A stretch of 64,000 nucleotides of DNA from Crocinitomicaceae bacterium (GCA_002709305.1 PAQM01000024.1:1-64000), one strand, 5' to 3'. Shown: positions 25,866 to 34,989, numbered from the stretch's first letter. Notes: generated from the letters alone by a model not told the origin. Made by a program: numbers and translations.

Positions 25866-27101
25866 CTAATGAATGATAAGTTTTTTTGTTAGTTGACCAT
25901 TATCTGTAGTTACTTTCACAAAGTAAGATCCACTATTGAGATGACTAACTGAAATAGGATAATTTATGAGTCCGCTAGAATCTATCTCCTTGTAGTGAAC
26001 TATTTTACCTGACATGTCTGTAATTGATATTCTTGAGTTAACAGATGATGTATTAATTAAAATAGATATATTGTTATTTGCAGGATTTGGGAAAACTTCA
26101 AAGTTTTTAATATCAACAATTTCGTATGTATTAGCAGAAGAAATTAGATTTTTCCCAAATACAATTTTACCTGTTGAGCTTCCTTCAAAATCGGTAAATA
26201 ATAGATGCCATATGTTACCTCCATGGTCTTCTATAAAATATGATAGGTTTGGTTCAATAGTATATCCCATACCATTGAAACTTTTCCAATCATATCCAAT
26301 AACATTGATTACTGAATCTACTTGGTAATCCAAAAAGTCTGCGGTTAATGGATCAACTCCGCTCGCTTCTCTTACATATATATTGTTGTTTGACAAAACA
26401 CCTGTAACCGAATAGTTAACTGTCGGTGCACCAGGACCCATAGCTATTTCAGCAGAATATTTTGTAAATACGATGTCCCAATCACTATTCATAGGTTCTC
26501 TATCTATAGACTGATGAGTTGTAATTGAGTAATAAATGAAATTTTTACCATTATAATCGGATTTAGTAACAGAATTTGTCATTTCATCTGAGCCGTCTAA
26601 ATTAGCATATTTAAAAGAGTACGTTCCGCTAATTAAACTTTCAATCATAATTTTTTTATAGGCTCCATTGGACAATTTAATAATGTAAATTTTATTTCCA
26701 GAAATAGTATGTGTCACAGGATTGTATGCCCCCCAACCAAGATCAAAAGGATCAGCTGGATTTGCAGACTGATCAAATGCGCCTATTTTCCATGTTGTTT
26801 CACTATTGTGATATGTATCCCATATCATTCCTGTTGTGTCAACAGCTTGCCAATCTGATCCCGAGTATAGATAAACTTCAGTTCCGATATGTTCATTAGA
26901 TCTAACTGAAGCCCCATAACCACTTAAATCAAAGGCAATATCCCATGATGTGTTATCAATATTTTGAATTTCACCATTTTGAAACGAATAATATGATTCA
27001 TTCGTGTAACCTGGAAGCATATAAATAGAATCTTCTACTATTTGAGCTTTACCTAGTAGGTAAAAGCACATCATTGATGTAAAGAGTAATGTTTTTTTCA
27101 T
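25866..27101 (-). CDS. Secreted HmuY-like protein with T9SS C-terminal sorting domain
   Basis: The likely start is ATG at 27101 (MKKTLLFTSMMCFYLLGKAQ, a clean signal peptide); an upstream TTG at 27158 is less likely. The protein has about 411 residues. The central part repeats the HmuY features of the lipoprotein at 22568-23518: NSDWDIVFTKY, VTGVLSNNN, NVIGYDWKSFN and WHLLFTDFEGSSTGKIVFGK. The last 75 residues are a type A T9SS sorting domain (NFEVFPNPANNNISIL ... GSYFVKVTTDNGQLTKKLIIH). It is therefore predicted to be exported and attached or released at the surface, a probable heme scavenger working with the receptor downstream. An AATACC-N8-GGTATT operator lies upstream (27149-27168). Confidence 0.83.
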   Translation of the reverse strand: MKKTLLFTSMMCFYLLGKAQIVEDSIYMLPGYTNESYYSFQNGEIQNIDNTSWDIAFDLSGYGASVRSNEHIGTEVYLYSGSDWQAVDTTGMIWDTYHNSETTWKIGAFDQSANPADPFDLGWGAYNPVTHTISGNKIYIIKLSNGAYKKIMIESLISGTYSFKYANLDGSDEMTNSVTKSDYNGKNFIYYSITTHQSIDREPMNSDWDIVFTKYSAEIAMGPGAPTVNYSVTGVLSNNNIYVREASGVDPLTADFLDYQVDSVINVIGYDWKSFNGMGYTIEPNLSYFIEDHGGNIWHLLFTDFEGSSTGKIVFGKNLISSANTYEIVDIKNFEVFPNPANNNISILINTSSVNSRISITDMSGKIVHYKEIDSSGLINYPISVSHLNSGSYFVKVTTDNGQLTKKLIIH

Positions 27102-27148
27102 AGTTTTTGTTTTTTTCTGCAAATTTCGTGACACTTTGGAGTTTAAAC

Positions 27149-27168
27149 AATACCACAAAAAAGGTATT
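27149..27168 (-). promoter_or_regulatory. Candidate iron-regulon operator, copy upstream of secreted HmuY-like gene
   Basis: On the plus strand the site reads AATACC-ACAAAAAA-GGTATT, a perfect 6+6 palindrome. In the sense of the gene the right arm leads into TATTGTTT, in the place of the -7 element, 48 bp upstream of the ATG. The same palindrome precedes the suf operon and the DUF6607 operon. Confidence 0.68.
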
Positions 27169-27196
27169 TATAATCGTTCTAAATAAGATAATAGTA

Positions 27197-29374
27197 TTAA
27201 TAACAATCTGTATGGATTTGAGTTTCAAAATCCGAGACTCTTTTTTTTAGTTTATTTTTTAATATTTCGTCAATTATTTTGAGTACTTCATCTCTCATTA
27301 CTATTGAACCGCAGATTAAGATTTTAGAACCATTATATATACTATTTGAAATGAAATCTTGATTGTTTAAAATAATGTCTTGTACATATTTCGAATTTTT
27401 ATTCTCTTGAGAAAAAACAGATTTAAATTCATTAATTAATTTTTTATCCTTTAATTTTTTAATATGAGGTTCAAATACTTTTAAAACATTTTTTGATTTT
27501 CCACCCCAATATATATGAAAATCAATTTTATTTTTATTTTCATATCCCATCCCTATGAATGGTGTAATTCCTGTTCCGTTCGATATAGCTATAATTTTTT
27601 CAGCATCTTTAGGAAGATTAAAATTTTTATTTTTTTCTATTCTTGCTCTTATATTGCTTCCTATATTAATTTCACTCAGATAAGATGAGCAGATTCCATT
27701 AGGTATTTTTCTCACACAAATAATTGCTAAACCATTCATCCCTTGACCGAGAGAATAATATCTTTCAACCTTATTCTCTAGGTCAGTTATCGCTATTAAA
27801 TCTCCAGACTTAAAATCTTTTTTTGAAAGATTAATCTCCAATAAAAAAGTTTGGTTATTGGACTGATTGGGTATAGTTTTGTTATATATTTTATAAGACA
27901 CCAAATTTTTCAAATTGATCTTTTTTATTTGGACATTCATTTTTTTTGACCAATCATTTGACCATTTATTTAATGATTCAATAGACTTTTCATTTATAAG
28001 TTTTAGAGGAATGAATTCATAACAATTTGTTTGTTTTTTTAGTTTTGTTGAAATATCTTTTGCGAATTGGCAAAACTTTGGATAAGTTTTTGAACCAAAG
28101 CCAACAATGGAAAAATTAAAATCAAATGGTTGCTTAATTTTCTCAAATTTTGAGATAAATTTATTTGCGTTGGATGGCGGGGAGCCATCTCCATATGTTG
28201 AAGTAAATATAATTAGATGCTTTAAATTTTTGTATAAAGTATAATTGTTAAGTTCATCAATGAATATATTTTGACTTGTCTTTATTATATTATTTTTGAA
28301 TTCTTTTGCTATTTGCATTGTGCTACCATTCTCTGAGCCTACTAATATTACTATATCACTTATATCTTTTGTGATATAATTTCTTTTTTTACTCTTAAAT
28401 CTTTTTAATGCCATTTTATATCCTGAAAAAATAAAGAATAGAATATTTAGGCATGATACAAATAAAATTATTGACCAAATTACATTCCCTTTTCCAGTGT
28501 GAAGATTATAACTTAATTGTTTAAATAGTGTTAAATTTTCAATTTTTGATTCGCTAATTATTTCGCCATTAAATTGATTGATTATTAGCTCTTTATCTTT
28601 TAGTTTTACTTTGAAATAATCTTCCTTATCAGAGGAAAATGGGAATTGAATTGATTCTAGTTTCTTTAAATTTGTTTCTTGAAATATCTGAAATTTTTCT
28701 AGCCTTATTTTGTTGTATTTTTCAAATTTATCAGGTTTAAGGTTGTGATTAATTTCATTTTTTTGAGGTAATAAGCCAAATCGATTCATCGATAATATTG
28801 AACCAGACAAAGCAATTATTAAGATGAATACAATACTAGCTCTTGCTAATATAGCATGCCAGTCCTCGTAAAATCCAACTTTGTTGATTTTTTTGAAAAA
28901 GTTTTTTGGAGATATTTGTCTTTTTAGAAGAAGAATAATGCCTGATACAGATATTAGTAGAAGAAAAAAAGAAGATAAACCTATAAAAAACCTTCCCACC
29001 ACCCCCAAAAAGAGAGACCTATGAATAATTTCTGCATATTTAAATATTTTTGATGTCTCTATTTCAGAAACTTTTTTCTTTAAGGTGTCTGGATCTGCAA
29101 AGAATTCTTGATATTCTCCTTTATTTATTAATGATAATTTTAATAGGTTGTTTTTATCTACTTTTATTTCAATTATTTCATCAAATTTTGAATTAAGTTC
29201 ATTAATTAAAGTTGAAATATTTTTATTCCCTACTTTATTAATATTCGCTTCATGGAGTTCAAAAGCAATAGGTTTAAAAGATAAAATTACCCCAGTTAAT
29301 GTTGTAATTATAAGAAACAAGAAAGAACTAATAGCTAGAATTAAATGACTTTTTCGCCAAAAAGATAAAATCAT
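27197..29374 (-). CDS. PepSY-TM / flavodoxin / FAD-NAD reductase fusion (membrane ferric or heme-iron reductase candidate)
   Basis: This 725-residue protein has an N-terminal PepSY-associated membrane part (about residues 1-335) with four hydrophobic helices and periplasmic loops. Next is a flavodoxin-like FMN domain (about 343-480, with VGSENGSTMQIA and TSTYGDGSPPSNA) and a ferredoxin-reductase-like FAD/NAD(P) domain (about 500-725, with RYYSLGQ, NGTGITPFIGMG and KILICGS). The C-terminal half resembles the sulfite reductase flavoprotein/cytochrome P450 reductase group. This architecture is found in Bacteroidota iron-uptake loci and is thought to move electrons from NAD(P)H across the inner membrane to reduce iron. 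It belongs to the DUF6607-ankyrin-DUF2271 operon. Substrate is inferred. Confidence 0.85.
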   Translation of the reverse strand: MILSFWRKSHLILAISSFLFLIITTLTGVILSFKPIAFELHEANINKVGNKNISTLINELNSKFDEIIEIKVDKNNLLKLSLINKGEYQEFFADPDTLKKKVSEIETSKIFKYAEIIHRSLFLGVVGRFFIGLSSFFLLLISVSGIILLLKRQISPKNFFKKINKVGFYEDWHAILARASIVFILIIALSGSILSMNRFGLLPQKNEINHNLKPDKFEKYNKIRLEKFQIFQETNLKKLESIQFPFSSDKEDYFKVKLKDKELIINQFNGEIISESKIENLTLFKQLSYNLHTGKGNVIWSIILFVSCLNILFFIFSGYKMALKRFKSKKRNYITKDISDIVILVGSENGSTMQIAKEFKNNIIKTSQNIFIDELNNYTLYKNLKHLIIFTSTYGDGSPPSNANKFISKFEKIKQPFDFNFSIVGFGSKTYPKFCQFAKDISTKLKKQTNCYEFIPLKLINEKSIESLNKWSNDWSKKMNVQIKKINLKNLVSYKIYNKTIPNQSNNQTFLLEINLSKKDFKSGDLIAITDLENKVERYYSLGQGMNGLAIICVRKIPNGICSSYLSEINIGSNIRARIEKNKNFNLPKDAEKIIAISNGTGITPFIGMGYENKNKIDFHIYWGGKSKNVLKVFEPHIKKLKDKKLINEFKSVFSQENKNSKYVQDIILNNQDFISNSIYNGSKILICGSIVMRDEVLKIIDEILKNKLKKRVSDFETQIHTDCY

Positions 29375-29383
29375 TTTTTTAGA

Positions 29384-29863
29384 TTATTGTGGCAACATAC
29401 GTACATATCTTATGAAACCTTTACCATTAAATTTTTTTTGCAGATTTGAATCAGTTAATTTAAATTCAATATCTTTTTCATAATAATTTTTAGCCTCAAC
29501 TGCACTTTCAAATCTAATTTTATACCCATTATTTATTTTTGATTCATCTAATTGAATAAACTTAATAGCTCGTTCTCCACCTGAAAGAGTACTTCCAGAA
29601 ATTCCATCTAATTTAGTTCTGTTTTTTCCATAAAATTTCCACCATGATTCAATTTCATAATACCAATCTGGATCTTTTCCTTGAACATAGAGAGTTTTTT
29701 CATATTTACCTTTTGGACTAATTAATGAAACAACCACATATGCTCCTTCTCCTTCATAGTTCGTCATTTGAATCAAAAATTTATATTTTTTTTGATTAGC
29801 GATAAATGAGCTAAAAACCAAAATTGAAATACACATAAAAATATTTATAATAATTCGTTTCAT
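29384..29863 (-). CDS. DUF2271-family secreted protein
   Basis: This 159-residue protein has a signal peptide (IIINIFMCISILVFSSFIA) and a beta-sandwich-like body with YVVVSLISPKGKYEKTLYVQG, DWYYEIESWWKFY and GISGSTLSGGERAIKF, which fit DUF2271. Members are regularly found beside PepSY-TM proteins in iron-related clusters, as here, 9 bp upstream of the PepSY reductase. Molecular function is unknown. Confidence 0.75.
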   Translation of the reverse strand: MKRIIINIFMCISILVFSSFIANQKKYKFLIQMTNYEGEGAYVVVSLISPKGKYEKTLYVQGKDPDWYYEIESWWKFYGKNRTKLDGISGSTLSGGERAIKFIQLDESKINNGYKIRFESAVEAKNYYEKDIEFKLTDSNLQKKFNGKGFIRYVRMLPQ

Positions 29864-29866
29864 AGT

Positions 29867-31132
29867 TTATTTTAAAAAATTTAATGGTGTGTTATTTAAG
29901 AGTTCATTTTCTTTTGCTAGCATAAATGCAGTTTCGTTAAAATTTGTTTTTAGTTTTTTGTCTGCTCCATGTTTTAATAAAGTTTTAAGTATTTCATTAT
30001 TTTTTGAATTCATTGCTGAAATGTGAAGAGCAGTCATTCCTTCATTTGTTTTTTCGTTAATATTTTTTATTTCTTTAATTATGTTGTTAATTATTTCTTT
30101 GTTTTTTCTTTTTACGGCTATATGAAGTGCATTTTCTCCCTTTGAATTTTTTTTATTTACATTAGTTTTTTCTTCTATTAAAATTTTAATTCCTTCAATT
30201 GAATTATTTTGTACAGAGTATAAAAAAGGAGTCATACCAATTGAATCACGAGCATTTGTTGATAGATTGTTGTCAATTAAATATCTGTATAAGCTGGTGT
30301 CTGAAGAGTAATTTGCAACATAATGTAAAGCGGTCTTTCCTTTACTATCCTTTACATTGATTGATAATCCTAAATTTTTTAAATATTTGTAGGTCTCGAT
30401 TGAGTTTTTCTTTTTTCTAGTGCCTTTACTTGCATAAATCACCGCAGCATCATTATTTGCTCTTATATTAAGACCCTTTTCAACTAGATAGTTCATTATA
30501 TTTATATTCCCTGTTTTGGAAGCATATACAAATGCATTATTTCCATATTTATCTGTTTGAGTTATATCAAGATTATTAATTGTAAAATAATCTATCATTT
30601 CTGAGTTCGGCATATGAGGAATCAAAAGTAAGAGAGGCGAAGCGCCATCATTATTAAGTTGTTCACTAAATTTCACTCCGTTCGATTTACATAATTCATA
30701 AATTTTTTTGTTTAATTGACCGGTAGTAGCAGCAAAATTAACTAGGCTATATCCATGATCATCAATTATATCTAACTTTGCATTCTCTTTAATTAAGTAT
30801 TCCATTAGTTCAATATTGTCTTTATATGCAGCCCAAAAAATTGGTGGTCTCCCGTCATGAGATTTTTTATTTATACCATTTCCATTCAAATTAATTAAAA
30901 ATATAATTGTTTGATTAGAAACACTCTCCAGTATAGCCCATGTGACAGGGTCAAAATTATATTCGTTTAATTCCGTTGGATCGTTACCTAATTGAATATC
31001 TTTTTTTATTGCTTCGATTGATGGATTAGATGTCCAATATTTTCTTGAAATAAATTTATTTGAAATCTCTTGACTAAAGCAAAAGTTAATACTGTTTAAA
31101 AATATGAAAAAAAAAATACAAATCTTAAACAT
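29867..31132 (-). CDS. Secreted ankyrin-repeat protein
   Basis: This 421-residue protein has a signal peptide (ICIFFFIFLNSINFCFSQ) and about ten ankyrin repeats from residue 70 to the end. Clear units include GRPPIFWAAYKDNIELMEYLI, KGKTALHYVANYSSD, KGENALHIAVKRKNKE and GMTALHISAMNSKN. It should be periplasmic. It lies 3 bp upstream of the DUF2271 gene and 1 bp downstream of the DUF6607 gene, so it is an integral member of the iron operon. Periplasmic ankyrin proteins can act as protein scaffolds or inhibitors; the partner here is unknown. Confidence 0.85.
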   Translation of the reverse strand: MFKICIFFFIFLNSINFCFSQEISNKFISRKYWTSNPSIEAIKKDIQLGNDPTELNEYNFDPVTWAILESVSNQTIIFLINLNGNGINKKSHDGRPPIFWAAYKDNIELMEYLIKENAKLDIIDDHGYSLVNFAATTGQLNKKIYELCKSNGVKFSEQLNNDGASPLLLLIPHMPNSEMIDYFTINNLDITQTDKYGNNAFVYASKTGNINIMNYLVEKGLNIRANNDAAVIYASKGTRKKKNSIETYKYLKNLGLSINVKDSKGKTALHYVANYSSDTSLYRYLIDNNLSTNARDSIGMTPFLYSVQNNSIEGIKILIEEKTNVNKKNSKGENALHIAVKRKNKEIINNIIKEIKNINEKTNEGMTALHISAMNSKNNEILKTLLKHGADKKLKTNFNETAFMLAKENELLNNTPLNFLK

Positions 31133-31133
31133 T

Positions 31134-32036
31134 TTACTTGATATATGCTTTAATTATTTTTTGAATTTTTTTTGGAGAGGTCTCCAAATCCATATAAAAT
31201 AGTTGTTCATATAATTTTTTACCATCAACTTTTGAATGCATTGCAAGATTTTTGTCTTTGTTATAAACTTCATTCCATGAATCTCTTGTATGCTGCCAAA
31301 ATTTATGGTTTTTTTTCCACCATGTTTTTGCAGATTCACATTTTGAATCATCAACACGCTTGTATGTATTATATCCTTTTTCTTGTGCTAAAATAAAATC
31401 AGAATTATTATTTCTAATTACTTTATCATTGTCTTGATCGTGAAGCCATCCATAATTTGTTATCTCATGCCTATTTCTTCTAACAGTAATATTGTAATCA
31501 CTTCTTTGGGTATACTCTCTTCTAGGTAATGGAGCATCAGTGGTATTTTCCCAATAACTTTTGCCATCGACATGAACCCATGAAGAAGAGCCTTCATATC
31601 TGGGGCTGTCGTCTACTTGATATACTTTTTGAGTCCATTGACCTTTTATTTCATCATTAGTTTTTTTAACGAAATTCCATTTATTATCGCCATTGTACAT
31701 ATAAAAGTCATTGTTTTCAAATAACCAATCTTGACGCCAATGTTTTATAATCATAGGGTTATCTTTACCTCCTACTACTAAAAGGTGTTGAATAATTATT
31801 TTATCATTTGAATCTTCCACTAGTTCAGCCCACTCTAATGCATTTGCATGTTTTACTTTTGATGGCATATAGGTTGTATCATCAGAATAATTAAATGTTT
31901 CTGAGAAATTAAATCCAACTTCAAAACAACCACACATTTTTTTGATTGCATTTTGGTCTTTTTCTTGTTTACTTATTTGACTGTAAGTACTCGAAATAAT
32001 TAAAAGATATATAGTTAAAAGAATTAAATTTTTCAT
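31134..32036 (-). CDS. DUF6607-family secreted protein
   Basis: This 300-residue protein has a signal peptide (LILLTIYLLIISSTYSQ), then KKMCGCFEVGFNFSETF near the mature N-terminus and a body rich in Trp (KHWRQDWLFEN, SSWVHVDGKSYWENT). I associate this with DUF6607, a Bacteroidota family seen beside iron-transport genes. It is the first gene of the four-gene operon with the ankyrin, DUF2271 and PepSY reductase genes. A candidate operator lies 90-110 bp upstream. Biochemical role is unknown. Confidence 0.68.
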   Translation of the reverse strand: MKNLILLTIYLLIISSTYSQISKQEKDQNAIKKMCGCFEVGFNFSETFNYSDDTTYMPSKVKHANALEWAELVEDSNDKIIIQHLLVVGGKDNPMIIKHWRQDWLFENNDFYMYNGDNKWNFVKKTNDEIKGQWTQKVYQVDDSPRYEGSSSWVHVDGKSYWENTTDAPLPRREYTQRSDYNITVRRNRHEITNYGWLHDQDNDKVIRNNNSDFILAQEKGYNTYKRVDDSKCESAKTWWKKNHKFWQHTRDSWNEVYNKDKNLAMHSKVDGKKLYEQLFYMDLETSPKKIQKIIKAYIK

Positions 32037-32126
32037 ACGTATTGTGTTAGCTTTTAAAGATTAAACTTAATTGTCTATTATTAATTGACATAATTTTATT
32101 CTTAATAAATTATAATATTATGGAAA

Positions 32127-32146
32127 AATACCTTTTTAATGGTATG
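32127..32146 (-). promoter_or_regulatory. Candidate iron-regulon operator, copy upstream of the DUF6607 operon
   Basis: On the plus strand the site reads AATACC-TTTTTAAT-GGTATG, matching the palindrome at the other two copies at 11 of 12 arm positions. In the sense of the operon the arm GGTATT runs into TATTTTTC, one base off the TAnnTTTG -7 consensus, so the operator overlaps the likely promoter. Confidence 0.66.
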
Positions 32147-32197
32147 ATGTAAGTTAAAACACAGACAACTTTTAGTCTATTTATAATATCTAAGTTT

Positions 32198-32929
32198 TTA
32201 GATTAAATCAGTTAATTCTCTATAATATTTTTGACATTCTTTTAGAAGTGGCTCTAAGTGAATAGGGAACTTTTTTGTTTTTGCTTTATATTTATTAAAT
32301 CCAGTTGATAGATGTACATTATTATACCAATATTTTGCCCATATCCCGTCTTCTTTTTTTGGTCCTGATTTCCATGAAAGCATAGACTCTTGAAATTCTA
32401 TATTGATTTTATTGCATAATTTTTTTAGTTCTTTTCTGGGATTTAATAATATATTTTTGGAGTCAATTACTATTGGTTCAATTTCATGATAATTCATATA
32501 TTTTAATAAATTGATATGATCTTTATATCCTAAATCATTTATAGAGGGATTCTTAATTATTTCATTAAATGATGGAATCATATCGATGGGATTTCTAGTG
32601 AGAATAATATTTATAGTATTCTTCAAGAATTTTTTATCTAGATTTATTAGGTGGTGCGTCATGTTTTTAAAAAATACTATAGGATATTCATGTTCTGCCA
32701 TCATATTTTTTATCACTTTTATCCCATCTTTTTCTTGGCTTTCTAGAACTTCTTTTGCACCAGGATGGTATTGATATGCCGTTGTAGAATTTAGATAATG
32801 TGCATATAATGGTTCATCAAAAACTTTCGTGTCATCTCTTTGAGAAAAGGAGTACATTAAAGCCGTAGATATGTTTCTTGGACCAGACCATAAACAAATT
32901 CTCTTTGTTAAATTCATATTAACTTTCAT
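32198..32929 (-). CDS. Sulfotransferase-like P-loop protein
   Basis: This 243-residue protein begins with ICLWSGPRNISTALMYSFSQRDDT, the sulfotransferase-type P-loop (PAPS 5'-phosphosulfate loop) with its first helix. It has ILTRNPIDMIPSF, resembling the 3'-phosphate-binding RNP motif. It is cytoplasmic. Its N-terminal 11 bp overlap the end of the class IV aminotransferase gene. Plants have proteins in which a related P-loop domain is fused to a branched-chain-aminotransferase-like domain, which suggests the two act on one substrate. Acceptor unknown. Whether PAPS is really used is inferred. Confidence 0.75.
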   Translation of the reverse strand: MKVNMNLTKRICLWSGPRNISTALMYSFSQRDDTKVFDEPLYAHYLNSTTAYQYHPGAKEVLESQEKDGIKVIKNMMAEHEYPIVFFKNMTHHLINLDKKFLKNTINIILTRNPIDMIPSFNEIIKNPSINDLGYKDHINLLKYMNYHEIEPIVIDSKNILLNPRKELKKLCNKINIEFQESMLSWKSGPKKEDGIWAKYWYNNVHLSTGFNKYKAKTKKFPIHLEPLLKECQKYYRELTDLI

Positions 32930-33827
32930 TCACAATTAATTCTTCATACAAGTTGTTTATCTTTCTAGATAAAGGCCCAAAAATCTTAACCCCAATTAAT
33001 TTTCCGTCAATTTTCTTGACTGGGGTTACTCCTCCAAAAGTGCCAGTCACAAAAGCTTCATCAGCATCGTAAACATCAAAAAGAGAAAAGTTTTTTTCTT
33101 TGCATATAATTTTATTTTGGTTACAAATTTTAATAATATTATTTCTTGTAATACCATTCATACAATATTGACCTGTTGATGTCCATACTTCTTTGTTTTT
33201 AATCATAAAAAAATTTGTTGAGTTACATGTTGAAACAAATCCATTGACATCCAACATAAGTGCTTCATCAGCGCCTGCATCAATTGCTTGAATTAGAGCT
33301 TGGACTTCATGTAATTTACTATGGCAGTTTAATCGAGGATCAAGAGTGTCTGGTGAACCTCTTCTTATTGTACTTGTAAATAATTCTAATCCTTTTTCTT
33401 TACTTTCTTTTGATGCCTTTTTATGTTCTGCTATTATTACTAAATTCGGATTAGATACAGTAAACCTTGGGTCTTGTGTTGGTGTTTTTTTTATACCTCT
33501 AGTTAACATAATCCTTATATGGATATTGTCTTCCATTTTATTTGCATCTAGAGTTTGCCAAATTTTTTTAACGAGCTCAGATTTTGTAAAATTTAATTTT
33601 ATGCCAATTACTTTAGCCGATTGCCATAACCTGTCTAAGTGTTGATTTAAAAATATGAGAGAGCCTTTATGTAATCTTATACCTTCCCAAACGCCGTCAC
33701 CTATAAGATACCCACTATCAAAAACTGATATTTTCGCATTATTTCTAGAATATAATTCATCATTAATAAAGATCTTTATTTTTTCGTTTCTTGAATCATT
33801 TTCTGAATTATGTGTACCATGAATCAT
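32919..33827 (-). CDS. Class IV aminotransferase (branched-chain/D-amino acid type)
   Basis: This 302-residue protein has fold-type IV PLP enzyme features: ISVFDSGYLIGDGVWEGIRLH, the PLP lysine in NCHSKLHEVQAL, and the cofactor glutamate region ADEALMLDVNGFVSTCNSTNFF, followed by GITRNNII and EAFVTGTFGGVTPV. It transfers amino groups between amino and keto acids. The sequence is closest to branched-chain or D-amino-acid aminotransferase-like proteins rather than to 4-amino-4-deoxychorismate lyase. It is translationally coupled to the sulfotransferase-like gene by an 11-bp overlap. Substrate not assigned. Confidence 0.85.
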   Translation of the reverse strand: MIHGTHNSENDSRNEKIKIFINDELYSRNNAKISVFDSGYLIGDGVWEGIRLHKGSLIFLNQHLDRLWQSAKVIGIKLNFTKSELVKKIWQTLDANKMEDNIHIRIMLTRGIKKTPTQDPRFTVSNPNLVIIAEHKKASKESKEKGLELFTSTIRRGSPDTLDPRLNCHSKLHEVQALIQAIDAGADEALMLDVNGFVSTCNSTNFFMIKNKEVWTSTGQYCMNGITRNNIIKICNQNKIICKEKNFSLFDVYDADEAFVTGTFGGVTPVKKIDGKLIGVKIFGPLSRKINNLYEELIVNES

Positions 33828-33905
33828 ATGATTGAGTTAAATATTTTTATTCAATATAATAAAAGGAAAAGTATATTTATAATATGTAACTAAAAACCTT
33901 TAATT

Positions 33906-34136
33906 ATGAAAATAAAAGATATTATATTATTTCTTAGTTTAACTTATTCTATCATTATGTCAACATATGCATTTTATCATTCCACTAAACAAAATCAATT
34001 AATAGAATCTAACATTAATTTTATAAGCAAGATTAAAAATAGAATATTAGAGGTTGAGAAAATTGTTGATGGTACTGATAGAATTATAGATAAAGGCAAT
34101 AAAGTAATAGATAAATTAAGCGAAATTTACAAATAA
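33906..34136 (+). CDS. Small membrane-anchored coiled-coil protein
   Basis: This 76-residue protein has one N-terminal hydrophobic helix (IILFLSLTYSIIMSTYAFY) and a charged, heptad-like tail (FISKIKNRILEVEKIVDGTD ...). It is the only rightward gene in this stretch and ends 2 bp before the stop of the convergent gene. No family recognised. Confidence 0.55.
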   Translation: MKIKDIILFLSLTYSIIMSTYAFYHSTKQNQLIESNINFISKIKNRILEVEKIVDGTDRIIDKGNKVIDKLSEIYK

Positions 34137-34138
34137 AT

Positions 34139-34762
34139 TTATGACTTAGTATTTTTTAAGAATCTTGTTATTTCTGATTTTTTTAATAATCTTTTATATC
34201 CTTCATATGTTCTTTCAATTTCTTCCATTGACCAAATTGCACTAACACCGTTCCATAAAATTTGGACTTTAAAGATATTGCCTTCCTTATACATTATTGT
34301 TTTTACATCATCATAGAAGAAAACAACATTATTACTGTATGTGATTTTATTTAGATAATTTTCATAAGAAGTTTTTACATCTATTATTTTTTTTAAAAAA
34401 TTCGTTGCTTGATTTCTTTTTAGTAACTTAAATCCATAGCCCTTGCAACTCCCTTCAAAATCATCCCAAAATTCGCCATAAAATCCAAGGAGTAAACCAA
34501 CATCATCCCAACCTTTTCCTTTCAAAGAGTAGCAAATGGAACTTATTTCATTTGATTTAATTGAAATATATGGATCAAGAACAACTTCTGCAATTGTAAT
34601 TGAATCGTTTATTAATGAATTAGTGATAAATGTTTTTGCCTTTGATAATGTGTAATCTTTATTAAAAGGTGATTTTAACATATATCTTTTAGGACTTATA
34701 TTTTGTGTCTGGCTATAAGAAATTATAGGGACTAATAGTAAAATGATTAATAGTGTTTTCAT
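34139..34762 (-). CDS. Hypothetical secreted protein
   Basis: This 207-residue protein has a clean signal peptide (TLLIILLLVPIISYSQ) and a mature part with YSLKGKGWDDVGLLLGFYGEFW and a C-terminal helix. No domain is recognised. It is probably periplasmic. It lies upstream (in its own sense) of the convergent 76-residue gene and just downstream of tRNA-Gln. Confidence 0.68.
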   Translation of the reverse strand: MKTLLIILLLVPIISYSQTQNISPKRYMLKSPFNKDYTLSKAKTFITNSLINDSITIAEVVLDPYISIKSNEISSICYSLKGKGWDDVGLLLGFYGEFWDDFEGSCKGYGFKLLKRNQATNFLKKIIDVKTSYENYLNKITYSNNVVFFYDDVKTIMYKEGNIFKVQILWNGVSAIWSMEEIERTYEGYKRLLKKSEITRFLKNTKS

Positions 34763-34882
34763 TGTGATAACTAAACTAATAATTATTTGTGAGATAATAA
34801 AAAGCTAATTTTTTAAATATACCAAATAATTTTCCCTAACAAATAACATCCGATAAACTCTATTAATAAAACAATTAAGCAT

Positions 34883-34909
34883 AAAAAAAGGAGCTAGCTT
34901 CCTAACTCC
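34883..34909 (-). terminator. Rho-independent terminator of tRNA-Gln
   Basis: On the minus strand, GGAGTTAG pairs with CTAGCTCC (8 bp with one G-U), separated by a 4-nt loop and followed by seven T. It lies 8 bp after the tRNA 3' end. Confidence 0.82.
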
Positions 34910-34916
34910 CTCGTTG

Positions 34917-34989
34917 TTGTCCCACTAGGGCTCGAACCTAGACTCTTCTGGACCAAAACCAGACGTGTTGCCAGTTACACCATGGGACA
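34917..34989 (-). tRNA. tRNA-Gln (TTG anticodon)
   Basis: On the minus strand the acceptor stem TGTCCCA/TGGGACA closes with discriminator A. The anticodon stem TCTGG/CCAGA holds the loop TTTTGGT with anticodon TTG. The T arm contains GGTTCGAGCCC. CCA is not encoded. Confidence 0.95.
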
